From Atrichornis clamosus (Eukaryota > Chordata > Aves > Passeriformes > Menuridae), in NCBI GenBank assembly GCA_013400975.1, contig WBMZ01012767.1, positions 43,124-107,123 on the forward strand: 64,000 nt of DNA, read 5' to 3'. Below are positions 1 to 13,690 of this stretch, piece after piece. The notes under the pieces are model-generated. The model was not told the origin of the DNA. It worked only from the letters and a program-made list of their open reading frames with translations, and did no database searches. Each line of letters starts with the position of its first letter. The first letter of the stretch is position 1. Made by a program: the position numbers and the translations under genes.

Positions 1-373
1 GCAGCTTTAAAGCAACATACAGAACTTGGTCTCAAGCATGGGGTCCTAAGTAATCTCTTAAGGGAAACAAGAAAAAAGGCAGAAAACAAACAAAAAACCC
101 CAACAAAAATACCTATTCTTTAAATGCCTGTATTTTGCTCTGTATGAAACTGGCAACCCCAGCACCAGTTGTGTTCTTTTGTGATGTGTTTAGAAGGACA
201 CTTTGAAGAATTCACACTGAGCTTTTCAGAAATTCTTCTTTACCTTTAGTTGGAGGTATTACTTTGAATATGATGCCGTTTCCTGCACAGTACCTGTTGT
301 GGGATCCTTTTTCCCCCAAACTCTTAACAATCTCGTGTACTCAGTGATGCTCACTCTCCATCATCTTTTGCAG

Positions 374-3300
374 AATTACAGAAGACTCTGCAGTGACAAC
401 ATTTGAAGCGTTAAAGGCTCGTGTCCGTGAGTTAGAAAGGCAGCTTTCCCGTGGGGACCGCTATAAATGTCTCATTTGCATGGTGAGTAGCACTCCACTT
501 GTGGTAATGAATCAGAAATGTCTTGGTATCTTTGTCGAGGAGGGGAGAAGCTTTTCTCCTTTTTTTAGGCAGAGTGGGGCACTCATCACCAATTAGCCTT
601 CCAAATGAAGGTCTTAACAACTGAAATTTCTGTATGAATTACATTGTTCCACTGGTATTTGTAGCTGTCCATCTTTATGAGGGGCAAGAAAAACCCAACT
701 TCAGAAGACATTCAACCTTCCTATAGAAAACTCCCAGATACCAGCATCCTCTTCCTGCACCTGCAGTTTTACACACATAGGAGAGAGCAAAATCTGTGAT
801 CAGAGACACACCTTCTACGATTTGGGAACAGGAATGCTTCCTGAACATTTAGAAGTTGCTGATGTCCTGCTTGCTCTGTGGTGGTGCTGTGGCCTTCCTC
901 AGGAAGGGCAGCAGCTCCCTCTGATGGTCCAAGCCTGCAGGGCTCTGCCTCTCCTGTTGGGTTTGTGTTCTGCTGAGAGCAGAACATTCTGCTTGGTGGA
1001 GAGCTCCCTCTGCAACTTCAGCTGGGTGCACGGGCTTCTCTCTCCCAGCCCGCTCACACCTTGAAGGTGTGGGAGTGCAGTCCTTACCACTCATCCCACA
1101 GGAGGGACGACAGCTTGCTGCTGATTTCTAGAGGTTTGTTAGCAATGATAGAAGATATTTGGGAAGGCATGGCAGGTGAAACAGCAGCAGCATTCTTGGG
1201 ATGTGGTTAAGCTGTTTCTGCAGTTATGAGTTGTGATAAGAGTTGGTCTTACCCTGTTACTGGTTTTCATATGATCTGGTGACCTTTCTGATGAGAATAA
1301 TGGCAGGTGGCCAGAGCAACTTCAGATGTTTTTGCAATAACTGTGCTGAGCCAGGTCACCACTTGAGTGAATTATGGGCTTTCAAACAGGAGTTCTGGGA
1401 AGCCAAGAAAAGGGACTACAGGAGATTCTCTGCCACTTCTATACAAACATTACAAAAATATAACTTACAGATTACACAAGTTGGCTATTTTAACCAACTG
1501 TTTTAACAAAATACAAGGCAGTGTTACCCACAGAGAAAAGTGTTGTGATGGGGTTGGGAGTGAAGAATCGGTAGATCCCTGCTACAGATAATCTGTTTGC
1601 TTCTTTTCCTCAGGACTCCTACACAATGCCCCTGACTTCCATTCAGTGCTGGCATGTGCACTGTGAAGAATGCTGGCTGCGGACTCTGGTGAGGCTCTCA
1701 ACTACTTTCTTGTTGACTTAAAGCCTTTTTCCTCTCTTCTCAGATACTTTATATTGGGTTGCCACAGGGAAAGGTGCTTTTTGCTTTATTTTAAACAATC
1801 TGAGTGCTGTGCTTGCAGATTTCCCAAGCCTGGCTATTTAACACCCCACTCTAGCTTTGACATGAGAGAGATTTGTTTGAGTTGTTGTGACCCAAGTTTT
1901 GTCCTGCCGCTTGCTTTTTCCTCCGCTGCTGTAGGTACAGCCATTGCTCATGGAAGAGCTTTGTGTCAGGGACTGCCTTGCCTCTCAGTAATTTCCTATG
2001 GGACATCCATGCAGAGAGGCAGAGCTGTGAGAACGGAGGCCAAATCCACTGAGATTTCGTGGGATAGGTATCTTGTGAGAAACACAGTATTCCCCTGAAG
2101 CAAAGGGAATCATCTTCAGGAGGGAGAATATGGAAGAGAGCACTGGAATAGCACTGTATGGTTTTCAAGCATATGCCCTTCTATTTAGAAGATTGGGGGA
2201 CTACCTTGAACATTGAATAGGTGACCCAGTGGAGTAGTAATTTATACATTTATTAAAGGACATCAGGTTAAAATTTAAGGTGTTATTAAATAAAGTGTTT
2301 TCCTGTGTTAAAATTGTGGGCTTTATAATCAGCCTTTAACGTCCCCTCTGCAGCTGATTTTCAAGCTTTCATTTTGTTCAGGTTGGGGAGTGGAAAATAA
2401 TCAATTGTGCTTTCTAGTTCTCCTGTTAGCAAGATGATACAGTGTTGGGTCTCAAAAAATGTAAGGGAATGCCACTCCTAAAAACTTGTTCCTGGAAGGC
2501 ATTACTCTACTTTATAAAACACGTTGTGTGCTTGGAATTACGATTAAGCTGATCATGCTCCTTTAAATCCTGCCTTTTAAAAGTCTTATCCAAGAAAAGT
2601 TACCAGGATGGTGAAGTGCCTGTGGGCTTGAGTACTAATAGCAACTCAATAACTTGGCTATCCCTTGGGCTGTATTTTATAGCTCTTCAGCTACACCCCG
2701 TCACTGTTTACATTATACAAGCTTTTGTAAACATTTTAGCAGCGTGTTATAAAAGACACATATGTGGGTACATAGCTGTGAGATGTCTGGATGAATGTGT
2801 GCTCTGCCACCTTGGCTAAGTGAGGAGTAATCTTGTCTTTCAGCAGTGCTACAAGCACAGGATAAAACACTAATTTCCTCTTCATTTTCTTTACTCCAAA
2901 GTCTTTGTCATCTAAGTCTGTGGCACTGATTTCAAGCTGTTCTTAGGCTCAGCAGCAACTTAGTTCAGCTTCAGTCAGGTCCCTTTTTGTCACGTTCAGC
3001 AGTCACAGCTGCTCATGAGAACGGGGAAACTCACTCCAGGTGCTCAGGGATTAGCATTTCCCTTGCAGAGGGGAAGCCATCTCCCCCTGGAATTCCGTGA
3101 GAAAGGTGGGGATGAAGCGGGCTGTGTGTGATCCGCACACGGCTCTTCTGCTGACCAGGCAGGCGTGATGGGAACAGTCCAGCAAGACATCATGTTAGGA
3201 CTTGGCACTTGCATAGGGGAAGCAATTAATAAGTGACTACTCATGTGTTCCCCAGTCCTAGCCTCTCCCTGCAGCCCCCAATTTATTAAACCAGGCCTTT

Positions 3301-6300
3301 TCACAAGGCATGCTTGCACTCCCTCTCCCATCTCAAAAAAATCTCCCAGCCTGTGTTCGCATGTTTCTAATGTAACCATTAAAATGTAGCCTGAAGACAG
3401 CAATAAAAACCCTGGAACGCCTTGGTGCTTTTGTGTCTTGATCAAAGTCAATGTGTGTAATCTCGTTAAGACTGCCCTCCTTCCCCCCTCCTTTTTTATG
3501 AATTTAATGGCATACAGCAGCTGGGCTCAGTGTTTAATGCTTACCAACCTGCATTGTTCTAATTAAGGTATCTCCTTTTATTTCGGGCACAAAAGAGACT
3601 CTTGTTTTTTTTAACAAGCGAGGAGCTGTGGGATAGTGTGTGTAGTAATCGCTGCTGTTACCTTTCCCTGGGTATAAAGCTGGCTCCCCAGTGGGGTTGG
3701 GAGGAGGGAGCCTGCACGAGCAGCACACATGGAAAGACTTGGCTGGGGGAGAGGGGCAGCGTTTTTCTTCTGTTGTGTAATAAACAATTTGTTGGAGTTA
3801 ATAGGACTTGGAGAGGGTGGATTGTGTCAGGCTTCCGGCCCCTTTTGAACAATCTGGAGATGTGCCATCCGTGCTGGTGAAAAGTCCCCTTTCTCCTGTG
3901 TGCCTGTGGTTCATGTGCCCAGCCAAGATCTAATATTAAATTAGAGTGTGAGTGTGTCTGAGAGAGCGAGGATCATGTACTGAACAAGGCCTGGAACTGA
4001 AGGCTCTGACTGCCTGGGACCACTTCTAAACCTCTGCAGGGTCTTGAAGACAGGGTGAAATTTATTGCTCGCCTCTGTCCATGGGCTTACAGTTTAAACA
4101 TTTTCTAGGATACAATACTACAATGATCTGAGCATCTGACCTTGGTGGTGTTTAGGGCACTGATGAGGATTGGATCTTAAAATACTTAGACTTCATGAAA
4201 ATAAAATTTTTAGACTTTTGGCTCTTGATGTTCAATTCCAAATTATAACGTTCTGTTGGTAAGGGCAAGGGGGGAGACTTTTAACCACCAACTTCACAAA
4301 TGATTACTGGGCTCTCAGATACCATTTTACTGGAGCTCAGCACGTCAACTGGCTCTGAGTTCTGGGGTTGAAACACTGACGAGAGCAGTCTCCATCTCTG
4401 TCTGCTTTTGGTGTGTCAGATTAATGTGAAGCAAAGGCTGGGGTTGTGGAAAGAGACCCTGGAGATACGTTAAGAGAACCAAGATCATGGTGCTCATTGA
4501 GTTATCCAGCACCTCAGTGCCAGTAGAAACTGCTTGGTTAGACTGTCCTCCTCGGGGTGGTCACGGAGCAAGGAAGGAACCATCCTTTCACCCAGTGTCA
4601 GGACATGATGAGTTGAGTGATTTTCTCTCCTTGGCTTGCTCTGAGCAGAACCGATCTGCCGAGGGCTGGGGTCCGGGGGCCACGGGCTAAAGGTGTGCTG
4701 TGCACTACGGGCTGTGGGCAGCTTTGGTTGTAGGCACAACAGGAATGGAGACAGGGGGATACGAGAACGTGTTCCTTGATACCATGTGGTCATGCCTGGG
4801 TTCTCAGGAAATCATATTAACTGTTTTCTCAGCTGGGCTTCTCTGATGGTCTTGTATTGCTGTGTCAAACCACAGCCATGAGCTTGCTACCCCCTACTTG
4901 CTGGTTGTCTGGGGCAGTGAACACTGACATTTTTCCTTCACCCACCCTGTGTTCTGAGAGCTAGTTGATATCTTAAAATTATGCAGAAACTGGGACACAA
5001 GCCTGGAGTGACTTACCTGTGATCCCTTTAGGAAACCTCTGAAAACATGTGCAGGTTCTTAAAATATAGGAGAGGAAATGGTGTTGCAGGAGCAAGGCTT
5101 AGCCTGGGCAGCAGGAAGTGGGGTTCCTTTCTCTGAACATTGATGGTCCTCATGGCAGGTTGTTGGACTGCAGCCTGAGTCACTGCAGGTAGGGGGTGAA
5201 TCTCCCTCTGTAAGAATCTGCCCCTTCTCCATCCTTCCCCATTAACTGAGAGGGACCCAACAGCTTCTAGTGGGTGATTTGTATTTTCCTTCTCCTCCTG
5301 GGGAGGGTGCTCTAACAGTAGGGATTGGCCATCTGCTGTCGTGATTTGTGGGGGAAGTTTGGATCCTCCATCCTTGGAGGTTTGTGAGAGCAGATTTGAT
5401 GTGTGTCTGTCAGCAGTAATTCAGGTTGAGGTGATCTTGCTGGGGGAATGGGTCAGTGAGTTTTTGACGTCCCTCTGAGCTGTAGTTCTGTGATTTCCCA
5501 AATCCTGGTATCCTTCTTCACAAAGTAAACAGAGGTAGAAGCTAAGCTGGCTGGTTTTTGCCAGTGATGGAGCTGTTGGTGGTTGCAGGGCTGAAAGAGG
5601 ACAGGTTTATTTGAGCAAATGCAATTTACTGAGTTTCCCCCATCACCTGTACAAGTCAGATCCAGCATTTCCCATGTGTATTTGCTGACTCCAGGCTTGT
5701 GCTTGCGTGTCTTGGGCTTATTTGAAAATGACAACTACAAGAGCAGGAAAAAATCTCTTCTAAAAAGCCTTCTTCATCTCAGAATGCTTCCAGGGGATCC
5801 ATCGATATATGTGTGTGCTCTGCAGTTGACACATTTATGTCTCTGGTAATTACTACGTTCTTAGCCTTGCCACTTTTCCTAGTCTCTAATACCTATATCC
5901 CATGCAAGCTGGAGTAGTTTTGTATGGAACGACACAGGTACAGAGCAGTCCTTCCAGGTGATTCCTCAGTGCTTCCAGCAACGTAGGGACCTCCTGAGTG
6001 AGCAGCTGCATGGAGGGTGCTGCACTTGAGCCTTCCCGGTGTTCTTATCTGATGTGAGGTTCTCTGGTTATTTACTAACGTATTTCAATTCTGGCCTCCA
6101 GCAGTCTGTGGGGGTGAGCTCCACCCTTTGAGGAGGCTCTGTGAAAAATGTTATTCTCCTGGTGGTTTAACCCCATTACCTGACAGCTGGAGGGTACCCC
6201 ACAAGGGCAGTGGGGAACAGCTACTTCTTTGGGAATTAGCACTTGCAGAGAAGAAGCTGCCACTTCCTGTGGAGGTATGAGTGGAAGAGCGGGCTGTCAC

Positions 6301-9300
6301 CTTGGTTGAGAATTGGGTCTTGGCATTTGATTTCTCTCCTGGCAAGAAGCTGGCTCTGGGTTTGGGTCCCTCCTGTCATCTCTCTGCTTTGATTTTACTT
6401 TCTTTTCTTGCTCTGTGCATGTGTCTTCTTTTTTCTCTGTGCCTGGTAACATAGTCTGATTGGAAATTGCCCATTTTTAGACCCACAGGACAGCAGGAAG
6501 TGCCTAAATCCTTCCTTTTGAGTTTCCTTGCTTTAGCCAATTTATAGCAGACGTCACACCATTTTTTTTTTAAGAGGCAACTTTAAGACAAACTACTCCA
6601 ATCCTTCCTGGCACCATGTAAGCCCTAACGACTTTTCAACATCTCAGCTCTCGTTAATGCATTTTTCAAACTACTACCCCAAGTGATTAGCCTGTATTGT
6701 GGATCAATCACTTGCCAAATTTTAATTAAGAAAGGAGGAGAAAAAATAAACTCCATCCTGGTTCCAGCCCCATTTCTTTGCTTTGTAACAGCCCTGGAGC
6801 AAACTTCTTGCAGCAGAGTTTTATAAACCCCTCAAAACTGGGGTTTATAATGGAAAAGCTGAGGTGGCCTTTACTCTAGCACACACAGCTATAACACATC
6901 AAGGCTTTTCCATGTAGCTATGATGAAAGGAGCAGAAGGACCTGGAAAAAAAGAAAGAAAGAAATGGCCGACAGGTGGGACTTATTATTCCACAGCATTT
7001 TTATTTCAAGGGAAAAGTTTAGTAACCCCAGCTGGCAGGTGAGCAGTGGGGGAGCAAACGCTTTTTCATTGTGCCTGTGCCAGCATGTGTGTATGTACAA
7101 GCTTATGTGCCTCTCCACAAGGGAGGAGAGCTTAAACACTGGTGCAGATAAATGTTCACCTACACCGAAAAGTCAGATGTAAGGAATAAGGTTCTGAGCA
7201 ATTTCAGTCTAAAAAGTGAAAAATCAGGACTTACTTCTGAATTTGGCATACATGCTTATGTGTTCAGAGGAGGACAGTTTTATCTAATAAAAAAGAAAAA
7301 TGCATCCCCAAGTGTCCAAAGTAATTATTTTTGCCTGAACTATTTAATACCAAGCATAAGTACTAGAGAGACCCAGAGCCCTGGGCCCAGCGTGCCACAT
7401 GCAGCCTGCACAGCATCAGGCCAGGCTGCTGAAGGTCTCCAGGATGCTGTTGTTCCCTTCAATGTACCTGGGCTTCAGAGCTCGAGGATGAGCTGCGCTT
7501 CCCACGTGCGGGTGAAGCAGTATCCACCACTGCCCTAAATCAATCCGTGATCATGCAGCTTTTGCAGAAAATAGGTCAAGCTCCATGTGGTTGGGTTCTG
7601 CTTTGTGGTGTGGTTGAAAACTTGTCCCTGGCTATGCATGTGCAGGTCTCAGCCTTAGGTGGGAGAGTGGGTCCCTGTAAAGCCATCAGCATGTGGAATA
7701 GAAAGCAGATCTCCGGGACAGAGATCCCAGTCTGGCAAGATACATCCATATATCTTCCCTCTCCCTGTGGTGTGAAGGAACTGCATACCTGACATTGCTT
7801 TGCCATGGAAGAGCGTGGCAAAGATGCAGTTGGTCTCCTCAGGTTTGTTCTGCCATCCCTGTGGGCTCAGTGCATAGGGCTGGTGCTTATGGTGAGCACC
7901 TGCAGCCTTTGGAGGGACCTGGGCAGAGTGGCTTTCCAACAACCCAAACTTCCAAAATTTCCCACATTGAGCTGTCTGGTCTGTGTTAGCGAGGTTGCCC
8001 TTTAAGGGTCACACATCTGCTCACAGCTGTCTAAATCCGCCTCTGCATCCCAGAGTGGAGCACTGGGTGCAAGAGAGTGAGGTGACAGCAGCTAAGGTTT
8101 GCTTTTAGCACAAATGAACTCTGAGGGGTTCAGTGCTCCTCCGCACCCACCTACAGCCAAATGTCTCTGACTTCAGTGGTGCTAGAAGAAAATAGCAGCT
8201 GAAGTGCTGTTCAGCATTGCACAGGGGCACTGAAGAACAGGAGGCGTCGTCTGAGGTGGCAGCAGGCACTGTCCATCCTTCACCCCAGCCTGAAGGCAGG
8301 CTGAGGCTGAGGTGTGATGGATCAGAGCACCGGTCCTGCAGAAGGTACTTTGTATCCTGGTACACTGTCCAGAGAGGCAGAAGCTCCAGCTGCTTGGTTG
8401 GATGCTTTGTTGCCTCTTACCTGTAAGCCTGTCTTAGGAAGGAGGGCATGGACACATACGTGGGCACAAGCCACATCTGGAATGCTTAAAGTCCCTGTGC
8501 ACACTTAGTCCTGCTTGTCAGGGCACACAGGAAAGCCCAAGCAGGCAGCTGCCAACTGCTGTCCCTCAGACAGCGGTGACTTAACTTCTCAGCACCTCCC
8601 TGCCACTTCCTTTGCAACACCCTCCAACTACCAAGATGATGCCAAGAGGGCAACTAGATACAACAGGTGCCTCCAAGGACAAGGGAATTGCAGGAAACTG
8701 AGCAGGGACTCAATTGAAATAGGCTATTTCGTGGCATTTGCATCCAGACTAGTGAGCCCCTCTTTGGGAGTGCTGCTGTGTCACCCGGCCCACAGTGACA
8801 GAAGGGGCAGATGTTTAAATTTTTCTCTCTTTCCTATTGTCACCACTGCAGGAAGTTTTTACTGGGACATGCAGGGTTAGAGCTTGCCCTTTGTAGTGCT
8901 GGAGATCCAAAGCTGCAGTATTGAGCACAAGCAAAGGGGCATGCCAAATGAACAGGCTCTGCTAAAGTCCAGTGCAGTCAAGTTACAATTTCATCAGGGT
9001 TTTTAGCCTTTCCTCTGAGTGGCACTTTGCATTTGCTCTTCCCAGAATCCAGCATGCCAGTTCCACTCTGTAAAGGCCACTGCACAGGGCTGCATAATGC
9101 ATTGTGCAGGCCCAGTGGGATGGTCCCTGCCCCAAAAGGCCGAAAATCTAAATAAACAAAGCAGTTGTACCAGATAAATAGAACAACATGCCCACAGGCA
9201 TCAGCACCGGAGTTAGGTGTGACATCCAGACCACCAGTGGTCTGTCTCTCACCAGACTGACAGTCTGTCTCTCACCCTGAGAGTGTCACTGACCCCTTAG

Positions 9301-10716
9301 AGTGATGCCCAGGGTGCTTTGGGTGTCCTTCACATGTTTAATTCAACTCTAGCTCAATAGGACTTTGTGTGTGGCTGCTTTAGATCAGGTGCAAGTGCCC
9401 ATGGTGCTCACGTGTGTTCTGTCAACAGCTGAGCCACTGGCAGCAAGGGCTGTCAAATAGGAGCCTGATTGTCCAGAAGTCCAAAGCTTAGGGAATGTCT
9501 GCCAGGAATAATGTGCAGTGGGAGCAGGGAGGGTGCTGTTTCCAAGCTGACCTGCAGTAGTACTCAGTACTGCAGAGCAAACATGGCTTACACCTCTTCA
9601 GAGCTGCACCCTTGTGAATTACTTGTACCTGTGTAAATTTTCTGTACCTGGGACTCTTTTAGTGCTGGGCAGTAGCTGCAGGAAGGACTGGTCTGACAGC
9701 AGTGAGCGAAACTTCAGGTGCTCCAGCAGAGGCTGTGCTCAGTTCTGTGCATCAGGAGGTCATGTTGAGGCTGTGGTCAGTGCTGAAAGCCAGACCATCC
9801 CAATTTCCTGCGCTGCTGGTGCTGTAGAGGGGAGGCTGCCTCACAGCAGAGCCGTCTTACTGTCCTTTTTCCCATCAATTGTCTGTCACATCTGCCAATC
9901 TAATGATGACCGGCTTAGGTTGACCCCGATTCTGAGGCTTATTAACACCTTCTTGCTGTCAGGCTCGGTGATAGATGGCACATCAGCCCTTGTTTTATTT
10001 CATGTGGTGTTCACGTCGGCCGCCCATTACCCCACCCCAGCTCACATCACAGTTGCTGGTTTCAGCTCACCTTGGGAGAACAGTCTCATCTCTGCAGGAT
10101 CTGTGTGAGCTGTGGGGGACAGGATGGGGGTTTCCTTCATGCCAGCAGCTCGTAGGCTATTGCAGGATAGACAAGGCAGTGCTCCTTTGTGCTGCGCTGA
10201 AAGGGATGGTCCAAGCCCACCATGAACCAGTTCAGTCATCCCTGCTGAAAACTTCACTTGTTCCAGTTGGGTTGATTTTCTGCCTGTTCAGTGACCTGAA
10301 CTGGCTCATTGAGGGCTGCAGGTGATCAAGGGAAACAGAAGGGAGCAGGTCTCCCTGGCAGCCAGTGGTGACAGCAGTGCTGAGTTTGGTGACACACCTT
10401 GGCTTTGGGTTTCAGCTGCCTGCAGAGCTCCTGCTTGCCCAGCTGCCTCATGCCAGGGACTGGAGTGGGACAAGTGGTTTGCAGGGCAGGCAAGAAAGGC
10501 ATTGGGGCTCATCCTTCACACAGCTTGTGCCCACTGTTGGGAGGGCACAGCCCTGCCTGGAGGGCCTTGCTGCTCCTGGGGTCCCAGGCCGAGGGCAGGG
10601 ATGGCCTTCAGGCTCTCACGCTGTGCATCTCGTGCTGGTTGCAGGGTGCCAAGAAGCTCTGTCCTCAGTGTAACACCATCACGTCCCCCGGAGACCTTCG
10701 GCGCATCTACTTATGA
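374..10716 (+). CDS. RNF220: RNF220 E3 ubiquitin ligase, last three coding exons (5' part outside window)
   Basis: Coding exons are 374-482, 1614-1688 and 10645-10716 (stop TGA 10714-10716), all with AG/GT borders. The first starts one base into a codon; the other joins are phase 0. The joined C-terminus has a short coiled-coil-like helix (FEALKARVRELERQL) followed by a RING finger split over the three exons: C-x2-C in YKCLIC, the Cys-His-Cys-Cys group in QCWHVHCEEC, and the last C-x2-C in LCPQC, ending GDLRRIYL. This is the C-terminus of RNF220 as I know it. The RING recruits the E2. Family knowledge: RNF220 ubiquitinates Sin3B, affects beta-catenin stability and Gli signalling, and works with ZC4H2. 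The upstream exons lie before base 1. The RING is complete and no lesion is seen. Confidence 0.95.
1689..10644 (+). other. Last RNF220 intron (about 9 kb), noncoding
   Basis: This is the intron between the RING exons, from GTGAGG after 1688 to the acceptor TTGCAG before 10645. I see no coding exon on either strand; the open frames inside are short and compositionally unremarkable. AT-rich, motif-dense parts near 3.48-3.96 kb and 6.54-7.01 kb stand out from the rest. Around 9.12-9.17 kb a segment (CCCTGCCCCAAAAGG then ATCTAAATAAACAA) resembles an old interspersed repeat that I cannot name. Confidence 0.6.
3480..3960. promoter_or_regulatory. Candidate conserved noncoding element in RNF220 intron
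   Basis: The block contains several homeodomain- or HMG-compatible words close together: GAATTTAATGG, TTTAATG, TCTAATTAAGG, TAATAAACAATTTGTT and GAGTTAATAGG, plus TATTAAATTAGAG near 3937. Such clustering is typical of developmental enhancers, and the introns of developmental regulators are known to hold them. This is inference from composition only; I cannot see conservation. Confidence 0.3.
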
Positions 10717-13690
10717 AGGACCCAGCGGGAGGGAGGGACCCAGCGACTCGGCTCAGCTCATCACACCCAGGGGGAGAAGAACGACCGCAACAAAAAAAAG
10801 ACGTTTTAAAATTTAAAGAAAAAACAAACCAGAGACTCCAGACATGGACTCGAGGATACAGGAGCAGTGGGGAGCCTCGGCTGCCAGGTCCTGCAAGTTG
10901 AGACCTCTTTCAGCATCTACAGCGGGCAAAACCAAACCCTTTGTTGTGAAGCCCCCTTTTTTAAAACCAGTGTTCCCCATCACCCGTTCCCTGGAGCTGG
11001 CTTTGCATTGTGGATGGCTCGTGAGCCCTCCTTTGGACTGTGTTGTTGACCACTCTGCCCCCAGGAGACTGGGGAAGGGACCCTTGACAGAAAGATGTTA
11101 AATAACCTGTAACTTGTGTTCTTTGATCAGTTTGTTTTGTTTTGTTTTTATTTGTTTCAGTTTGATTTTTTTTTGTTTGGTTCTGTTTTGTTTTTTGTGG
11201 TGTTCTAGTGATAACTAAAAGGTTTAAAGAAAAAAAAAAAACACACCCAGGCAGAAATGAAGCACATGTAATATAGATTATATATGTTTACAATGTTGTG
11301 TATAAATGGGATAGACTCAAACATTACATACTAATAAGTTTCCCTTTCTTTTCTTTGGGTTGTATTTTTTTTAAAGAAGAAAAAAAAATGAGCAGAGAAC
11401 ATTAAACCCATATTTTTCTTGGTTCAGCAAAGTTTTGGCATTAAAGTCATTAGTTTAAAAAAAGTATATATATACATATATATAATATAAATGGTTTAAT
11501 GTTCTGTGGTGTATATTTCCTCATTCAGATATGAAGTTAACAGCTTTTAGTAATGGCTGTAGCATTGCCCATAACTTACAGAACTTATGGGGAGTAGAGG
11601 AGGTGGATTTTTGTCATTAGTTGTAGCTAATGGGGCTATTTATAATAGAATCGTTATCCCCGGAAAGACACAGCTTTTAACTCCTCACCGGGGGGCCAGG
11701 CAGGACAGGGGGAATCTGGCTCAGCCCCCTTTGTCTTTCCCCACTGGGGAAGGGCAAACGATGAGGAGCTGGGAAGAGGGAATCTGTCGGAGCACCACCC
11801 TCTCCGCCAGCTGGGATTGCCTGCTCGAGCGTCCGGCTGATCGCTGTGCCTCCTCCAGGCCGTAGCCCCTTCCCCTGCCCTGCCTGGTTTGCTTTCCTCT
11901 CTGGGCAGCGTTTTGTGGCTGAGGATGCCTGGGCTGCTCAGGATGGTGCTGAGGCAGGACAGTGGGGAAGTTGGGGTGGCAGGAGACAGGATGGTGCTGC
12001 TGGTGGCTTTGCCAAGAGAGGCTTGGCTGGTTCACCTGTGGGGCTGCCTGGCCTCTGTGCAGACCCTGCAGAGCCAGCCCTGCCCTGCGCCCACTTCCCT
12101 CAGCTCCCACTCTCCTGCAGCCTGCGTTTTTCCTAAGAGGTTTTGTCACTAGGGCAGAGAGCCAGGCCAGCCCTGTCTCGTCCCCACCACCATCCCCAGG
12201 GTCCAGCAGAGATTACTCCCTGCTGGACCCAGAGGTCCCTGCAGCCCCAGCTTCTTCCACGCAGCCCCTTGTGCTTGTCCCTGTCTCCCGTATCCTCAGC
12301 CTTAACCAAAGCTGCCATCTGGCCTGTTTTTCTGTTGTTCTTTATTTTATTGTCAGGACCCAAGAAACAGATACTGATCCATTTCCCAAGGCCTTGTGTA
12401 CTGACTCCTCCCAGCCCCACACCCTGCCCTGGCTCTCTGGGCAGTCGGGTGCCAGCTCCCTGCAGCCAGAAGACAGGAAGATGGGAAAGGCTATCTCCCT
12501 CACTCCTGCAGGGTCTTCCCAAGCAGATCCCACCTGGCAGTACAACATGACTGGGGCGTTCTAAGACAGTCTGGAAGCAGCAGTGGATGAGGGGTTTGGA
12601 GTTGGGACCCCAGCACAGCTGGGGTGTTCCCAGAGAGAAAAGGGCTGGGGAGGCAGGATATGTGGGGGGGTGTGATGGTCCCATTGCTCCTTCCCTGCCC
12701 TTATCTCTTTTGCAGAGATCAGCTGCGGCTTTGGCATCTCCTGAATGATTTCAGAAGGATCCCACTGCACCCAAAAAAAAACCCCAAACCAAATTGAAGG
12801 AGCTGTTCTTTCATAAACATGTCATCAAAAGGTGACAAGTTCTAACTGGGAGTTTCCTGTGTCTCCAGGCTCATAGCAGTGTGTGGCCTCTGAGACCAGA
12901 GAGCTGCAGCCTCCTCTGCTCAGGGCTGTGTTCCTGCAGAGCCCCTGAGAACCAGAGGAAGCCAAGGCAAGCCGGAGGGTCCTGCCTCCATGGGGAGACT
13001 GTGGGCAGTGGCTGCAGCAGGGGGCTGTCACTGCTGGGTAACCCTACAGCCAGCAGCACAAGGGCAGGGGAAGGGCCGGCATGCACAGCATTTCTAAAGG
13101 GAGAAAAACATGGGGGGCACATGGCTGAGCTGGGAGTGTGCTGGTGCTGAGGTCTCAGACATGGATTTGAAGAGGGTGCAGCCAGGTGGGTTTGAGAGGC
13201 AGCCAGGAAGGGCAAGAGGGCAAGACACCAGCCCAACCCTTCCTTGGAATTAGGCCCTGGGAAGGAGCCAGGCTTTCTGGCGGGTGTTGTGGACCAGCCG
13301 TGTGCTCTATGTACGTATGTGTAAAACCATATGTAACTAGTCATTGGTTCTTTGTTTTGGGGTTTATTTTTTGTTTCTTTTTTTGTTGAAATTGTAAAGC
13401 CATCCCGTTTTCAAGGGGGAAGCTGCAGGAAGAAGGCTGGGGAGAGAGGCATCCCAGTTTGTAACAGGCATCTGCCACTTCCCCTCTTCTGTAATGAGTT
13501 TAAATGATTTTTTTAAAAAAACTGAAATATCAGAGTTACCTATCTTTGCCCAAAGAATCCCAGTTGCACAAAGCGATATTCCGGTGTGTCAATGATTGTG
13601 TGTCAGTGTATATTATACAAAGAGGTACTTGTCACTCCCGTTTGTAAACTACATTTGACATTAATTAAACAAGTATAAATCTTCTCGGGC
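10717..13690 (+). other. RNF220: RNF220 3' untranslated region (distal end inferred)
   Basis: No splice-compatible coding sequence follows the RNF220 stop. The stretch is rich in T and A runs with an AT dinucleotide tract near 11466-11495. Possible poly(A) signals of the ATTAAA type occur near 11403, 11440 and 13664. The segment 13550-13690 ends in a T/A-rich tract with ATTAAA just before GC-rich DNA resumes, so I place the distal end near 13690. A shorter form ending near 11.5 kb is equally possible. Several open frames inside (for example near 11.96-12.56 kb) have no recognisable protein content. Confidence 0.55.
11466..11495. repeat. AT-rich dinucleotide tract in the RNF220 3'UTR
   Basis: Alternating TA/CA steps (tatatatacatatatataatata) interrupt the 3'UTR. 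It looks like a short degenerate microsatellite with no sign of other function. Confidence 0.6.
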
